Shown: positions 34,994 through 42,102 of the stretch, piece by piece | Layout of the letters: each line of letters starts with the position of its first letter | Numbering within the stretch: position 1 is the first letter of the stretch | Source: Candidatus Sumerlaeota bacterium | GTDB lineage: Bacteria; Bacillota; SLNR01 | Direction of reading: 5' to 3' | Assembly (NCBI GenBank): GCA_007132905.1 | Contig: SLNR01000034.1 | Location: forward strand, 1-42,102 | DNA length: 42,102 bases | Notes under the pieces: generated by a model | What the model was told of the DNA's origin: nothing | The model's database searches: none | What the model saw: only the letters and a program-made list of their open reading frames with translations | Program-made: the position numbers and the translations under genes

Positions 34994-35491
34994 ATGGGTT
35001 GGGATAAAGCGCTCTTTATTTTCTCTATGCACCGGCAGCAAAGATTCCTGTAATGGGCGGGGTGGCGGTCTTTATTACACGCGCTTTTGCTTTTTTGTTT
35101 TTGGCCATTTATCTTTGACACTTATGTATCTAGTTGTCAGAAAAGCCGGCGGTTGATGTTGGTCGTTTCGACGGCTACTGCACTGCGGGTAGTACAAGTG
35201 ATCAGGAGGTTGTATGACCGTCCCCGACCTTTTGCGGTGCTAGACATTGAAAGCTTGATCAACCATGCAGCCAACGCTTCTTTTCTTAGCTAGCACGCAA
35301 CTAGTGCTTTTGCGATTGCGACTGTGCTTTTTTAGGGCGTGGATCGACATAGACGGGGTAAAGGAGCTCTTGTGTTGGCCGGGTTTACGGCTCTGCGTGT
35401 TATGGTAGGGGTTCATTATTCTCTTGTGGTGTTGTCGGGGGTTTTTCTGGGATGTTTTATCGCCTATGGGGTGCACCGATTGCTGGCCTGA
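34994..35491 (+). pseudogene. PAP2-family phosphatase pseudogene (BcrC/undecaprenyl-diphosphatase type)
   Basis: The end of this sequence is clearly a PAP2 phosphatase: YDRPRPF is the first signature (KxxxxxxRP type). SFLS-stop-HATSAFAIATV is the second signature, in which the glycine of PSGH is replaced by a TAG at 35291-35293. A second in-frame TAG lies at 35333-35335, followed by VDRHRRGKG, FTALRVMVGVHYSLVVLSG (third signature, with the catalytic histidine) and a last helix to the TGA at 35489-35491. The N-terminal helices are spread over two or more frames (MGWDKALF, then KIPVMGGVAVFITRAF, then LMYLVVRKAGG), so frameshifts have also occurred. The parent protein would hydrolyse undecaprenyl pyrophosphate at the membrane. 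An AAAGGAT site precedes the old start. Confidence 0.85.
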
Positions 35492-35744
35492 AGGGGAGTT
35501 TGAAAAAACTAGGTTGGTTTTGGTCCATAACTCTTTGTTTTATAAAAAAAGAATAATTAGGCCTTCTTCGCCGGGCGAACTAGTTGATTCTATGTTTTTT
35601 TTCATTGCTTTTAAGAAGGAAGAGGTATATTCACTTTGTTAGACTAATATGGATTGTAAAGGGAAAATGCACATAGCACAGGACCTGTTGAGATAAGGAA
35701 TAAAGAAAAGGGAACAGGCACAGCGCGGGAGAAGGAGGGCAGTC

Positions 35745-35948
35745 ATGCAGGGGGTACCTATAAATGGAGTTATAGCGCTTTTGGTGACGGCGGCTTTTTT
35801 TTTATTGGCCAGGGAACTAGTTATGTGGTATTGGAAAATCAATCAGATGCTTTATGAGTTAAAGGAAATCAATCAAAATTTGCTGCGGGTGATGAGAGCC
35901 GTGGAATCTTACAAGACAGATGAGGGACAAAACGAATTGCCATCTTAA
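35745..35948 (+). CDS. Small single-helix membrane protein with coiled-coil tail
   Basis: This 67-residue protein has one membrane helix (about residues 8-24, IALLVTAAFFLLARELVMW) followed by an amphipathic helical tail (about 30-53) with heptad-like spacing (INQMLYELKEINQNLLRVM), ending in a charged hydrophilic tip. The layout suggests a small anchored coiled-coil protein that forms oligomers or binds another membrane protein. A strong GGAGGG site precedes the ATG. It is followed by a good terminator, so it is transcribed alone. Family not recognised. Confidence 0.7.
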   Translation: MQGVPINGVIALLVTAAFFLLARELVMWYWKINQMLYELKEINQNLLRVMRAVESYKTDEGQNELPS

Positions 35949-36031
35949 GACAGAGTGGCCGTCTGCCCTCAAAAGAAGAGTGGAGACCGTTTTTGCTGTA
36001 CAAAGAGCAGTCGTACAAAAGTTGTTGCGAG

Positions 36032-36067
36032 AAGAAGGGGCAGGACGAAAAGGCCTGCCTCTTTTTT
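36032..36067 (+). terminator. Terminator after the small membrane protein
   Basis: AAGAAGGGGCAGG at 36032-36044 pairs with CCTGCCTCTTTTTT at 36054-36067 with two imperfect positions, ending in six T. It also sits just beyond the end of the minus-strand histidine kinase gene and may act in both directions. Confidence 0.8.
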
Positions 36068-36137
36068 GGATGGATTTTGCCGGCTGATCCGGGTTAGGGA
36101 CGCCCCTCGGGGATGGCCAAAGAAACAGCCTTTCCCA

Positions 36138-37454
36138 CTATACAATCTTTTCTTCTTCCCGGTCATCAAAAGGTAGTATGACCGTAAAGGTGGAGCCCTC
36201 GTCGGGCCCACTGTCCACTAGGATCTCCCCGCCAAACAATTCAACAATCCTTTTTGCCAAGGTGAGGCCCAACCCAGCGCCTTCTTGCCGCCGGGCTTGA
36301 TCTCCCTGATAGAACTGGTCGAAGATGCGTTGCTGGACGCTTTCGTCCATGCCGATGCCGGTGTCGGATATATCGACTTGAATGCCCTTGTCAGTGGGTT
36401 TCATTTCAACCTTGATCAATCCTTTTTCCGGTGTAAATTTAATGGCGTTGGATAAAAGATTCAGCCATACTTGTTCTAGTAACTCTTCGTCTCCTTGGTA
36501 GAGAATTTTTTCGAGATGAATATCTAGGTCCATATCTTTTTTTGTCCATAAAGGTTCCAACGCCAGCAGGCAATTTCTGATTTGTTCGTCGAGATAAAAA
36601 GGTTTTTGCTTTTTTAATTCTTCTTGTGTTTCTAAACGAGAAAGCCGCAAAATGTTGTCGGAAAGGCGGGACAAGCGGTTGGTCTCCCTAATGAGAATGT
36701 CTGCGTATTCTTTTCTTTCTTCTTGACTAAGGTGTTCATCGGACAACAGCCGGGCGAAACCTTGCATGGAGGCGATGGGCGTCTTAAACTCATGGGAGAC
36801 ATGGGTGATAAAATCTTTGCGCATTAGTTCGGTTTTTTTAAGTTCATCGGCCATTTGATTGAAATGCCGGGTCAGCTGTCCGATTTCGTCCCGGCTTTTA
36901 TGTTCAAGATGCACATCAAAATTTCCCCGGGCGATCTTTTGGGTGGCCCGGCTTAATTTTACCACCGGCTTGACTACATTGCGGGTCAGCAGCAAAACCA
37001 GGATGGTACCGATGATGACCATGGCAATCAAAGAAAAGGCGGCTTGCGATCCGACCAGTTCCCACAAAGTTTTGTGAGGGAGAAGGTAAATTTTCAAAAG
37101 TGTTCCGTCCACGTCCAATACCGTGATATTGTGGTGCAGGTTACGGTGAGGCAAAAAGACATACCCTTCTTCTTCCAACCGGGAGGTTTTGGGTTCGCTC
37201 AAGGCCAGATCCTGCCGTTGTTCAATGATTTCGATGCCGTACATGGACAACGGCAGAAATTCCAACACCTGTTCCAAAGGAAGACCGGTGGTTTGCGTAA
37301 AGCGGAGGATGGATTCGGCCAGGTCGGTCTGGGCCTGTTGGATTTCCTCTTTGAGGGGGTCGACGTACAAAAGGGAGATTCCCAGGGACAAAAGGGAGGA
37401 TATAAAGATCAAAACAATAAAGAACAGGGCGAGCTTCACGCTGATTTTTTTCAT
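36138..37454 (-). CDS. Sensor histidine kinase (EnvZ/BaeS-like)
   Basis: This 438-residue kinase has two membrane helices (about residues 9-30 and 138-160) flanking an extracytoplasmic sensor domain of about 105 residues. A HAMP domain (about 160-212), a HisKA domain with phosphorylated H221 in THVSHEFKTP, and an HATPase domain follow: N-box NLLSNAIKFTP, G1 DTGIGMD and G2 GAGLGLTLAKR. It phosphorylates the response regulator encoded immediately upstream. The two genes overlap by four bases (ATGA). Position behind the RND pump suggests it senses a pump substrate or envelope stress and controls pump expression. The sensor domain is not of a type I recognise. Confidence 0.95.
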   Translation of the reverse strand: MKKISVKLALFFIVLIFISSLLSLGISLLYVDPLKEEIQQAQTDLAESILRFTQTTGLPLEQVLEFLPLSMYGIEIIEQRQDLALSEPKTSRLEEEGYVFLPHRNLHHNITVLDVDGTLLKIYLLPHKTLWELVGSQAAFSLIAMVIIGTILVLLLTRNVVKPVVKLSRATQKIARGNFDVHLEHKSRDEIGQLTRHFNQMADELKKTELMRKDFITHVSHEFKTPIASMQGFARLLSDEHLSQEERKEYADILIRETNRLSRLSDNILRLSRLETQEELKKQKPFYLDEQIRNCLLALEPLWTKKDMDLDIHLEKILYQGDEELLEQVWLNLLSNAIKFTPEKGLIKVEMKPTDKGIQVDISDTGIGMDESVQQRIFDQFYQGDQARRQEGAGLGLTLAKRIVELFGGEILVDSGPDEGSTFTVILPFDDREEEKIV

Positions 37455-38125
37455 GACATCCTCTCCGCTTTGTACCCCAGTCCCCGCACAGTGACGATGT
37501 CAAAATCCGGATGGGAGGCAAATTTTTCCCTCAGCCGTCTGATGTGTACATCCACCGTTCTTTCATCGGCATGGGAATTCCTTCCCCAGATCTGGTCCAT
37601 CAATTGTTGTCTTGTAAAAATCTGGCGGGGGTAGCTAAGCAAAGTAAAGAGAAGAAGGAATTCTTTTTGAGGAAGGACCGTGGTGGTTTGTTCGTGCGCT
37701 ACCGACATGGTGTCAAGATCAAGGACCGTCCTGCCCACTTTCAGAACTCTTTCATTGGCAATCCGGGACCGGCGCAGCAAAGCGGCCACCCGCAGGATCA
37801 TTTCTTCCATGTCCACCGGTTTGACCATGTAGTCGTCGGTGCCGGAAGTAAAGCCCTGGACTTTTTCTTCTTTGCTTTCCTTGACCGTAATCATCAAAAT
37901 AGGCAGTGTATTCTTTTGCTGCCGCAGGGTGCGTGTCAGTTCGTACCCGTCCATATCAGGCATCATGATATCGCAGATTAAAAGATCGATTTGGGCCCGG
38001 TCAAAAAGAGCAAGGGCTTCTTTTCCGTCGGACGCAGACAGGACATGGTGCCCCTCCTTTTTCAGCACGGCTTCCATGAGTTTTCTTAAGCTAGGGTCGT
38101 CTTCGGCTACGAGAATGGTGGGCAT
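37451..38125 (-). CDS. OmpR/PhoB-family response regulator
   Basis: This 224-residue regulator has a receiver domain (acidic pocket EDD at residues 8-10, phosphorylated D52 in CDIMMPDMDG, T and K in MITVKESK and the YMVKPVDMEE switch region). Its C-terminal winged helix DNA-binding domain (about 125-224) carries LPQKEFLLLFTLLSYP, a QIWG turn and ERTVDVHIRRLREKF recognition helix. The ATG at 38125 is preferred over the upstream in-frame start at 38158, because AAGGAGGT lies eight bases before it. It is followed by the histidine kinase gene (four-base overlap) and preceded by the RND pump gene with a 51-bp gap, so all three appear to be one operon. It likely activates this operon. Confidence 0.95.
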   Translation of the reverse strand: MPTILVAEDDPSLRKLMEAVLKKEGHHVLSASDGKEALALFDRAQIDLLICDIMMPDMDGYELTRTLRQQKNTLPILMITVKESKEEKVQGFTSGTDDYMVKPVDMEEMILRVAALLRRSRIANERVLKVGRTVLDLDTMSVAHEQTTTVLPQKEFLLLFTLLSYPRQIFTRQQLMDQIWGRNSHADERTVDVHIRRLREKFASHPDFDIVTVRGLGYKAERMS

Positions 38126-38176
38126 TGTAAGTACCTCCTTCTTTATAAAGAGTCCCATTGCTTTTTTAAAGGCGGT

Positions 38177-41100
38177 TTATTCGTCAGAATCATCGTCTAA
38201 GCTAACTTTGATCTTCTGTAGCGGTTGGCGGTTCAGCAGATCGTACATGACGGGAACCACCAAAAGAGTCAATAAGGTGCCGTAAGCCAGGCCGCCGATG
38301 GCGACGACCGCCATGGGTTGGGTTAATTCCGCCCCTTGGCCGTAAGCGAAAGCCATGGTGCTCATGGCTAAAATGGTTGTCAGGGCGGTCATCAAAATGG
38401 GTCTGATACGCAAGCGACCGGCCTCGATGATCGCTTCGTGTTTTTGGCGGCCGTCCAGCCGCAGTTGGTTGACAAAATCGACAAAGACAATGCCGTTGTT
38501 GACCACGATCCCGGCCAGGACCAAAAAGCCCATCATGGCCGGAAGCGAAATGGCCATGCCCGTGACCCAGGGGAGCATTAACCCCCCGGTGAAGGCCAGC
38601 GGCAGCGTAAAGAGGATGATAAAGGGGGACAGCAGGCTTTGAAACTGGCCAACCATGATCAGATAGATAAAGACAATAGCTAGGACGGCCATTAAGAGGA
38701 CATCCTGGAGGGCGCCGGCAATCATTTCCCCTTCGCCCTCGATTTCAAAGCTTACCCCTTCCATGGGGGTATAGTCTTCCAGTGCTGCGTTCACGACCCG
38801 GCTTACATGCCCGACGTTGTATTCCGGATCGATGAATATGTGCACCGATACATAGCGGGACTGGTCGTCTCGCCGGATGGCATCGGGGGTATCGGCCTCT
38901 TTGATTTGGGCGATGTCTTCTAGCAGAACCTCATGTTCTGTGCCGTCCAATCGGGAGGCTGTCATGACAAAATCGCTTAGATTTTCCTGTTCCAAACCGG
39001 CCCGGTGAGGATCAAGAATCAAGACTTCATAGTCTTCTGTCCCCGAGCTCAGTATAAAAGCCCGCTCTTCCGTCACTAAAGCGCCGGCGATTTCAGCGTA
39101 TACCTGAGCGGTCGTCAATCCTTGACGGGCAGCCTTTTCCTTGTCGACAATAATTCGCACCTCTTTTTCAGGATCTTCTTCACCCGCCCGGATATCCCTT
39201 GTGCCTTCAATTTCCGAAGCCAATGTCGCGATCTCGTCGGCACTGGTGTAGAGGTCGTCTAGATTATCGCCTTTGACCAGCACTTCAATGCCTTCGCCGC
39301 CAAGGGCTGTCATGTCCATATCAGAAGCCCGGACTTGAATGTCAGCCTCCATGTCGGATGTTTTATCCAAAATAGCCTGTTCGATTTCTAGATTGCTGCG
39401 AGCGCGGTCGTCGTGAAGAAGTATGTAAAAAGACGTGCTACCTTCTCCAAGATCCATCATCCCGCCACCTAGGTCCGCCGACCCGCCCACATGGGCCACC
39501 TCTTCGATGTCGAGCACCCTATCTATGAATTCATCGCTTAAGGAAAAAAGATCGGGTTCCTTTGAATCCTCGGCCGGGGACAGAGAAGCACTGAGCTGCG
39601 GACTATCCATGTTGGGCAGGAAGCTAGTCCCTACTTGAGAGGCGCCGAAGAGACTTAGGGCAAACAGCAGGGCGGCGCAGAGCAGCACCAAAGGTTTGGC
39701 ACGCAAAGAGAAGGTCAGCAGGCGCTCATAGCTGTCCACAAGCCGCTCGAACCAGATTTGACGCCGCTCGGTGGTCTTTTTCAACGCGGTGGAAGCCATA
39801 GTGGGAACCAGCGTAAGCGCTACCACCAGACTTGCCAGCAGGCTGTAGGCGATGGTCAGGCCCATGTCGGTAAAAATCTCCCTGGCCAGTCCGTGGGTAA
39901 AAACAATGGGCAAAAAGACACAAATGGTGGTTAAAGTGGAAGCAAAGATCGCTCCGGAGACTTGACGGGCTCCGAAAACAGCGGCTCGAAAGACCGGAAC
40001 TTTGTCTCTTCTAAGCCGGTAGATGTTCTCGATCACCACAATGCTGTTATCCACCAGCATGCCAACACCCAAAGCCAAACCCGACAAAGAGATGATATTC
40101 ACCGTGACCCCGCTGAAGTACATCAAAGTCAAAGCAAACATCAGACTGATCGGGATGCTAAAGGCAATGACCAGCGTGGGGCGCACATCCCGTAAGAATA
40201 GAAGAAGAACGGCAAGGGCCAGAAGCCCTCCCAAAAACAGATTGGTCAGCACACTGTCGATGGTCGTGTTAATGTATTCCCCTTGGTCCATCAAGGGCAG
40301 GACATGCAGGCCCTCGTGCTCATCGGATAAAGAAGCGATGGTGTCGTGAATGCGTCCGGTTACCTCTGAAGTCGACGCGGTGCTTTGCTTTTGAAACATG
40401 AGCATGACACTGTCCTGTCCGTCCAGACGGGCGTAGGTTTGGGCCGAATCGTCCGTTATTTTAACAGAGGCAATGTCTTTTAAGTAGACATCGCCGATGC
40501 CCTCCATGGAGAACAGCATGGCATTTTTCAAATCTTCCTCGCTGTCAAAGCGGTCCCCTACTTTTACCAGTGTGTTCCGTCCGTTCTCATTTTCTAAATA
40601 GCCCGCCGGCATGGAAAAATTCTGGGCGCCGAGAAGGCCGCCGATCAAGTCCTGATCTATGATAGAATGAAGGTCTGCTTCTTCGTGGGCCTGTGCTCTG
40701 GAGTTTTCAAGCTCTGTAAGACCGTCTTCGATTTCAACCAGACCTGAGTCGATCCGTACCAAAGCCCTGGTCATTTCCATCGTTAGGGTCATTTTGCCTG
40801 CTTCCACTTGCGAAAAACCGGTTTTGGCCTCGCTGAGACCTTTTTCAAGTTGCGGCCGCATAGAAGAAAGAATGCTTTTTTGGATCTGGAGGTTTCTAAG
40901 TTCGGAATCAATCCCTCCCAGCCGCCTCATTCCGTGTGCTGCCTGTTCTTCCAGGGCGATCATGTCTTCTTGAGAAAGGCCTTTTATTTCAGCAGGGAGA
41001 GAATCAGCCAGCCGTTCCATCATGGCGTCAAAAAGAGGCTCCGGCAAAGAACCGACACCAAAAGGAAAATAGGTGGAGAAAAGCTGATGAAGTTCTTGTA

Positions 41101-41938
41101 TGGGCAAGAGGGCTTCTTTTTCCTGCTGTAAAACCAGGGCCTGGGATTCGATCCACGTTTCTTCCGCCAGCAGGGATTCAAGGTTGGAAATGGCACTAAC
41201 CAGCTCTGCGCCGGCTTGTGATAGCCTTGTCTGCTGGGTTTGGGTTTCGTCCTTTAGTTTTTCTTTGGCACTAACCAGTTCTGCGCGGGCTTCTTTCAGT
41301 GCCGCCTCTGCCTCGTCCATTTTCTCGTCGATCTGGGCGAAGGCGGTCTTGTTCAGATCATCGATTTTATCCGGGTCCAGAGTAATGCGAATTTCTGAAG
41401 TCAATAAACCGGAAGCATTGACATTGGCCACGCCGGGCGTTCGCAAAAAAGCCGGGACCAGGGTTTCTTCGGCAAAGGTAGACACTTGGGCTGTGTCCAT
41501 CCCTTCCACGGTGGTGGTGGCCACCATGACCGGCATCATATCTGGGTTTAAGCGCATCAGTCTGGGGCTTCCCACCCCGTCCTCTAACTGTCCGGAAACC
41601 ATGTCCAGGCTATTGGAAAGTTCAATGACCGCGGTGTCCATGTTGATCCCCTGGATGAATTCCAAAATGATGGTGCTGCTGTTTTCCCGGGAGACGGAGC
41701 TGATTTGACTTAAGCCGCCGACAGTGCTGACAGCGGACTCAAGCGGTCGGGTTGCATTTAACTCGACTTCTTCGGGGCTTGCCCCCGGATAAGGAGTCAA
41801 AATGAGAATATAAGGAAGTTCGATGTCCGGCAGCAGATCAGTGGTCATTCCTTGAAAGGAAACAAAGCCTAACAGAATGATGAGTATCACGGCCACCAAA
41901 ACGGTATACGGTCGTTTTACGCTAAACTGAGACAGCAT
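38177..41938 (-). CDS. RND efflux transporter with a large coiled-coil insertion
   Basis: This 1253-residue protein is an AcrB/HAE-like RND exporter. It has the N-terminal helix with FVSFQGMTTDLLPDIELP, the PYPGASPEEVE porter start, two six-helix bundles (about residues 560-780 and 1080-1240) and the TM4 motif GVGMLVDNSIVVIEN with one acidic residue of the usual pair. The porter domain is interrupted at about residues 195-428 by a long helical region with heptad patterns (for example EAEAALKEARAELVSAKEKL), after which the fold resumes (FSMPAGYLENENG). That makes it about 200 residues longer than AcrB. A strong AGGAGG site precedes the ATG. It is the first gene of an operon with its regulator and kinase. 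No adaptor or TolC gene is linked to it. Confidence 0.93.
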   Translation of the reverse strand: MLSQFSVKRPYTVLVAVILIILLGFVSFQGMTTDLLPDIELPYILILTPYPGASPEEVELNATRPLESAVSTVGGLSQISSVSRENSSTIILEFIQGINMDTAVIELSNSLDMVSGQLEDGVGSPRLMRLNPDMMPVMVATTTVEGMDTAQVSTFAEETLVPAFLRTPGVANVNASGLLTSEIRITLDPDKIDDLNKTAFAQIDEKMDEAEAALKEARAELVSAKEKLKDETQTQQTRLSQAGAELVSAISNLESLLAEETWIESQALVLQQEKEALLPIQELHQLFSTYFPFGVGSLPEPLFDAMMERLADSLPAEIKGLSQEDMIALEEQAAHGMRRLGGIDSELRNLQIQKSILSSMRPQLEKGLSEAKTGFSQVEAGKMTLTMEMTRALVRIDSGLVEIEDGLTELENSRAQAHEEADLHSIIDQDLIGGLLGAQNFSMPAGYLENENGRNTLVKVGDRFDSEEDLKNAMLFSMEGIGDVYLKDIASVKITDDSAQTYARLDGQDSVMLMFQKQSTASTSEVTGRIHDTIASLSDEHEGLHVLPLMDQGEYINTTIDSVLTNLFLGGLLALAVLLLFLRDVRPTLVIAFSIPISLMFALTLMYFSGVTVNIISLSGLALGVGMLVDNSIVVIENIYRLRRDKVPVFRAAVFGARQVSGAIFASTLTTICVFLPIVFTHGLAREIFTDMGLTIAYSLLASLVVALTLVPTMASTALKKTTERRQIWFERLVDSYERLLTFSLRAKPLVLLCAALLFALSLFGASQVGTSFLPNMDSPQLSASLSPAEDSKEPDLFSLSDEFIDRVLDIEEVAHVGGSADLGGGMMDLGEGSTSFYILLHDDRARSNLEIEQAILDKTSDMEADIQVRASDMDMTALGGEGIEVLVKGDNLDDLYTSADEIATLASEIEGTRDIRAGEEDPEKEVRIIVDKEKAARQGLTTAQVYAEIAGALVTEERAFILSSGTEDYEVLILDPHRAGLEQENLSDFVMTASRLDGTEHEVLLEDIAQIKEADTPDAIRRDDQSRYVSVHIFIDPEYNVGHVSRVVNAALEDYTPMEGVSFEIEGEGEMIAGALQDVLLMAVLAIVFIYLIMVGQFQSLLSPFIILFTLPLAFTGGLMLPWVTGMAISLPAMMGFLVLAGIVVNNGIVFVDFVNQLRLDGRQKHEAIIEAGRLRIRPILMTALTTILAMSTMAFAYGQGAELTQPMAVVAIGGLAYGTLLTLLVVPVMYDLLNRQPLQKIKVSLDDDSDE

Positions 41939-42102
41939 GAGGTTCCTCCTAACGACGAATGTCCGATATCTATGGGTAAGCGGATATTACTTGGAGATTA
42001 TACAGGAAGAAAATGAACTGAGTATGAACAAATCGACAGAAATGATATTTGTCGACGGAACAAAAGGCGGAAAAGAGAGAATACTATAAGAGAGGATCTC
42101 AG
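41939..42102 (-). promoter_or_regulatory. Upstream region of the RND-two-component operon
   Basis: On the minus strand a TATAAT box lies at about 41998-42003, around 60 bp before the RND start, without a good -35 partner. Upstream of it are two TCGAC repeats (42033-42037 and 42052-42056, 19 bp apart) and an ACAAAT/ATTTGT inverted repeat (42028-42052). A promoter that needs an activator is expected to lack a -35 box, and the repeats are candidates for the OmpR-type regulator's site. The window ends here. Confidence 0.35.

Noticed and set aside
35291-35335. Two in-frame TAG codons in the PAP2 gene as possible stop-codon recoding (e.g. pyrrolysine)
   Set aside because: The N-terminal part of the same gene is also broken by frameshifts, and other remnants in the window carry TGA stops. 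One TAG replaces a catalytic-motif glycine, so decay explains it better.
1-42102. CRISPR arrays, tRNA/rRNA genes, insertion sequences, phage or defence systems
   Set aside because: No regularly spaced direct repeats, no tRNA cloverleaf or rRNA segment, and no transposase, integrase or defence-type protein was recognised in reading the window.

Overview
The window looks like a chromosomal segment of a mid-GC member of the Firmicutes, probably a clostridial-type anaerobe. Reasons: strong AGGAGG-type ribosome binding sites before nearly every gene, frequent GTG/TTG starts, TetR/OmpR-type regulation, a glycine-betaine-type lipoprotein pair, and protein families typical of Clostridia. The genus cannot be named from the sequence alone. 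No rRNA, tRNA, CRISPR array, transposase or phage gene was seen. The segment reads as ordinary chromosome with well-kept operons separated by unusually long, gene-poor spacers. Several spacers still hold recognisable wrecks of genes (MFS, LuxR, VanZ-like, PAP2).

Layout. 1-2000: an MFS remnant, then a TetR-regulated alpha/beta hydrolase operon with a promoter and a 30-bp operator palindrome. 2179-2811: a perfect 54-bp palindrome serving as a two-way terminator, facing a small lipoprotein. 4198-6927: CopA with three heavy-metal domains. 7443-9598: two tandem osmoprotectant-type substrate-binding lipoproteins without transporter partners. 10238-11515: an SLC13/DASS anion transporter. 11799-17281: a four-gene efflux operon (membrane fusion protein, TolC-like protein, ABC ATPase, FtsX-type permease). 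18418-19944: an apolipoprotein N-acyltransferase homologue. 20743-23221: a small membrane protein, a DUF4236-TPR protein and a GNAT acetyltransferase. 23532-26120: a membrane-anchored alpha/beta hydrolase and a PsiE-like membrane protein. 26942-29041: a CopB-type (CPH) metal ATPase. 29440-31142: two overlapping HpPgdA-like deacetylases. 31597-33881: a chemoreceptor and a Sir2 deacylase. 34994-35948: a dead PAP2 phosphatase and a small membrane protein. 36138-41938 (minus strand): an RND efflux pump with its own response regulator and histidine kinase.

The common theme is the cell envelope and export: two metal-exporting ATPases, an ABC tripartite-like exporter, an RND pump, lipoprotein maturation, and polysaccharide or peptidoglycan deacetylation. 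The co-occurrence of an Lnt homologue, a TolC-like protein and an RND pump raises the question of whether this Firmicute has an outer membrane. The most distinctive single observations are: the second deacetylase keeps the metal ligands but has lost both predicted acid/base residues; the RND pump carries a coiled-coil insertion of about 230 residues; and the spacers hold a layer of decayed genes.
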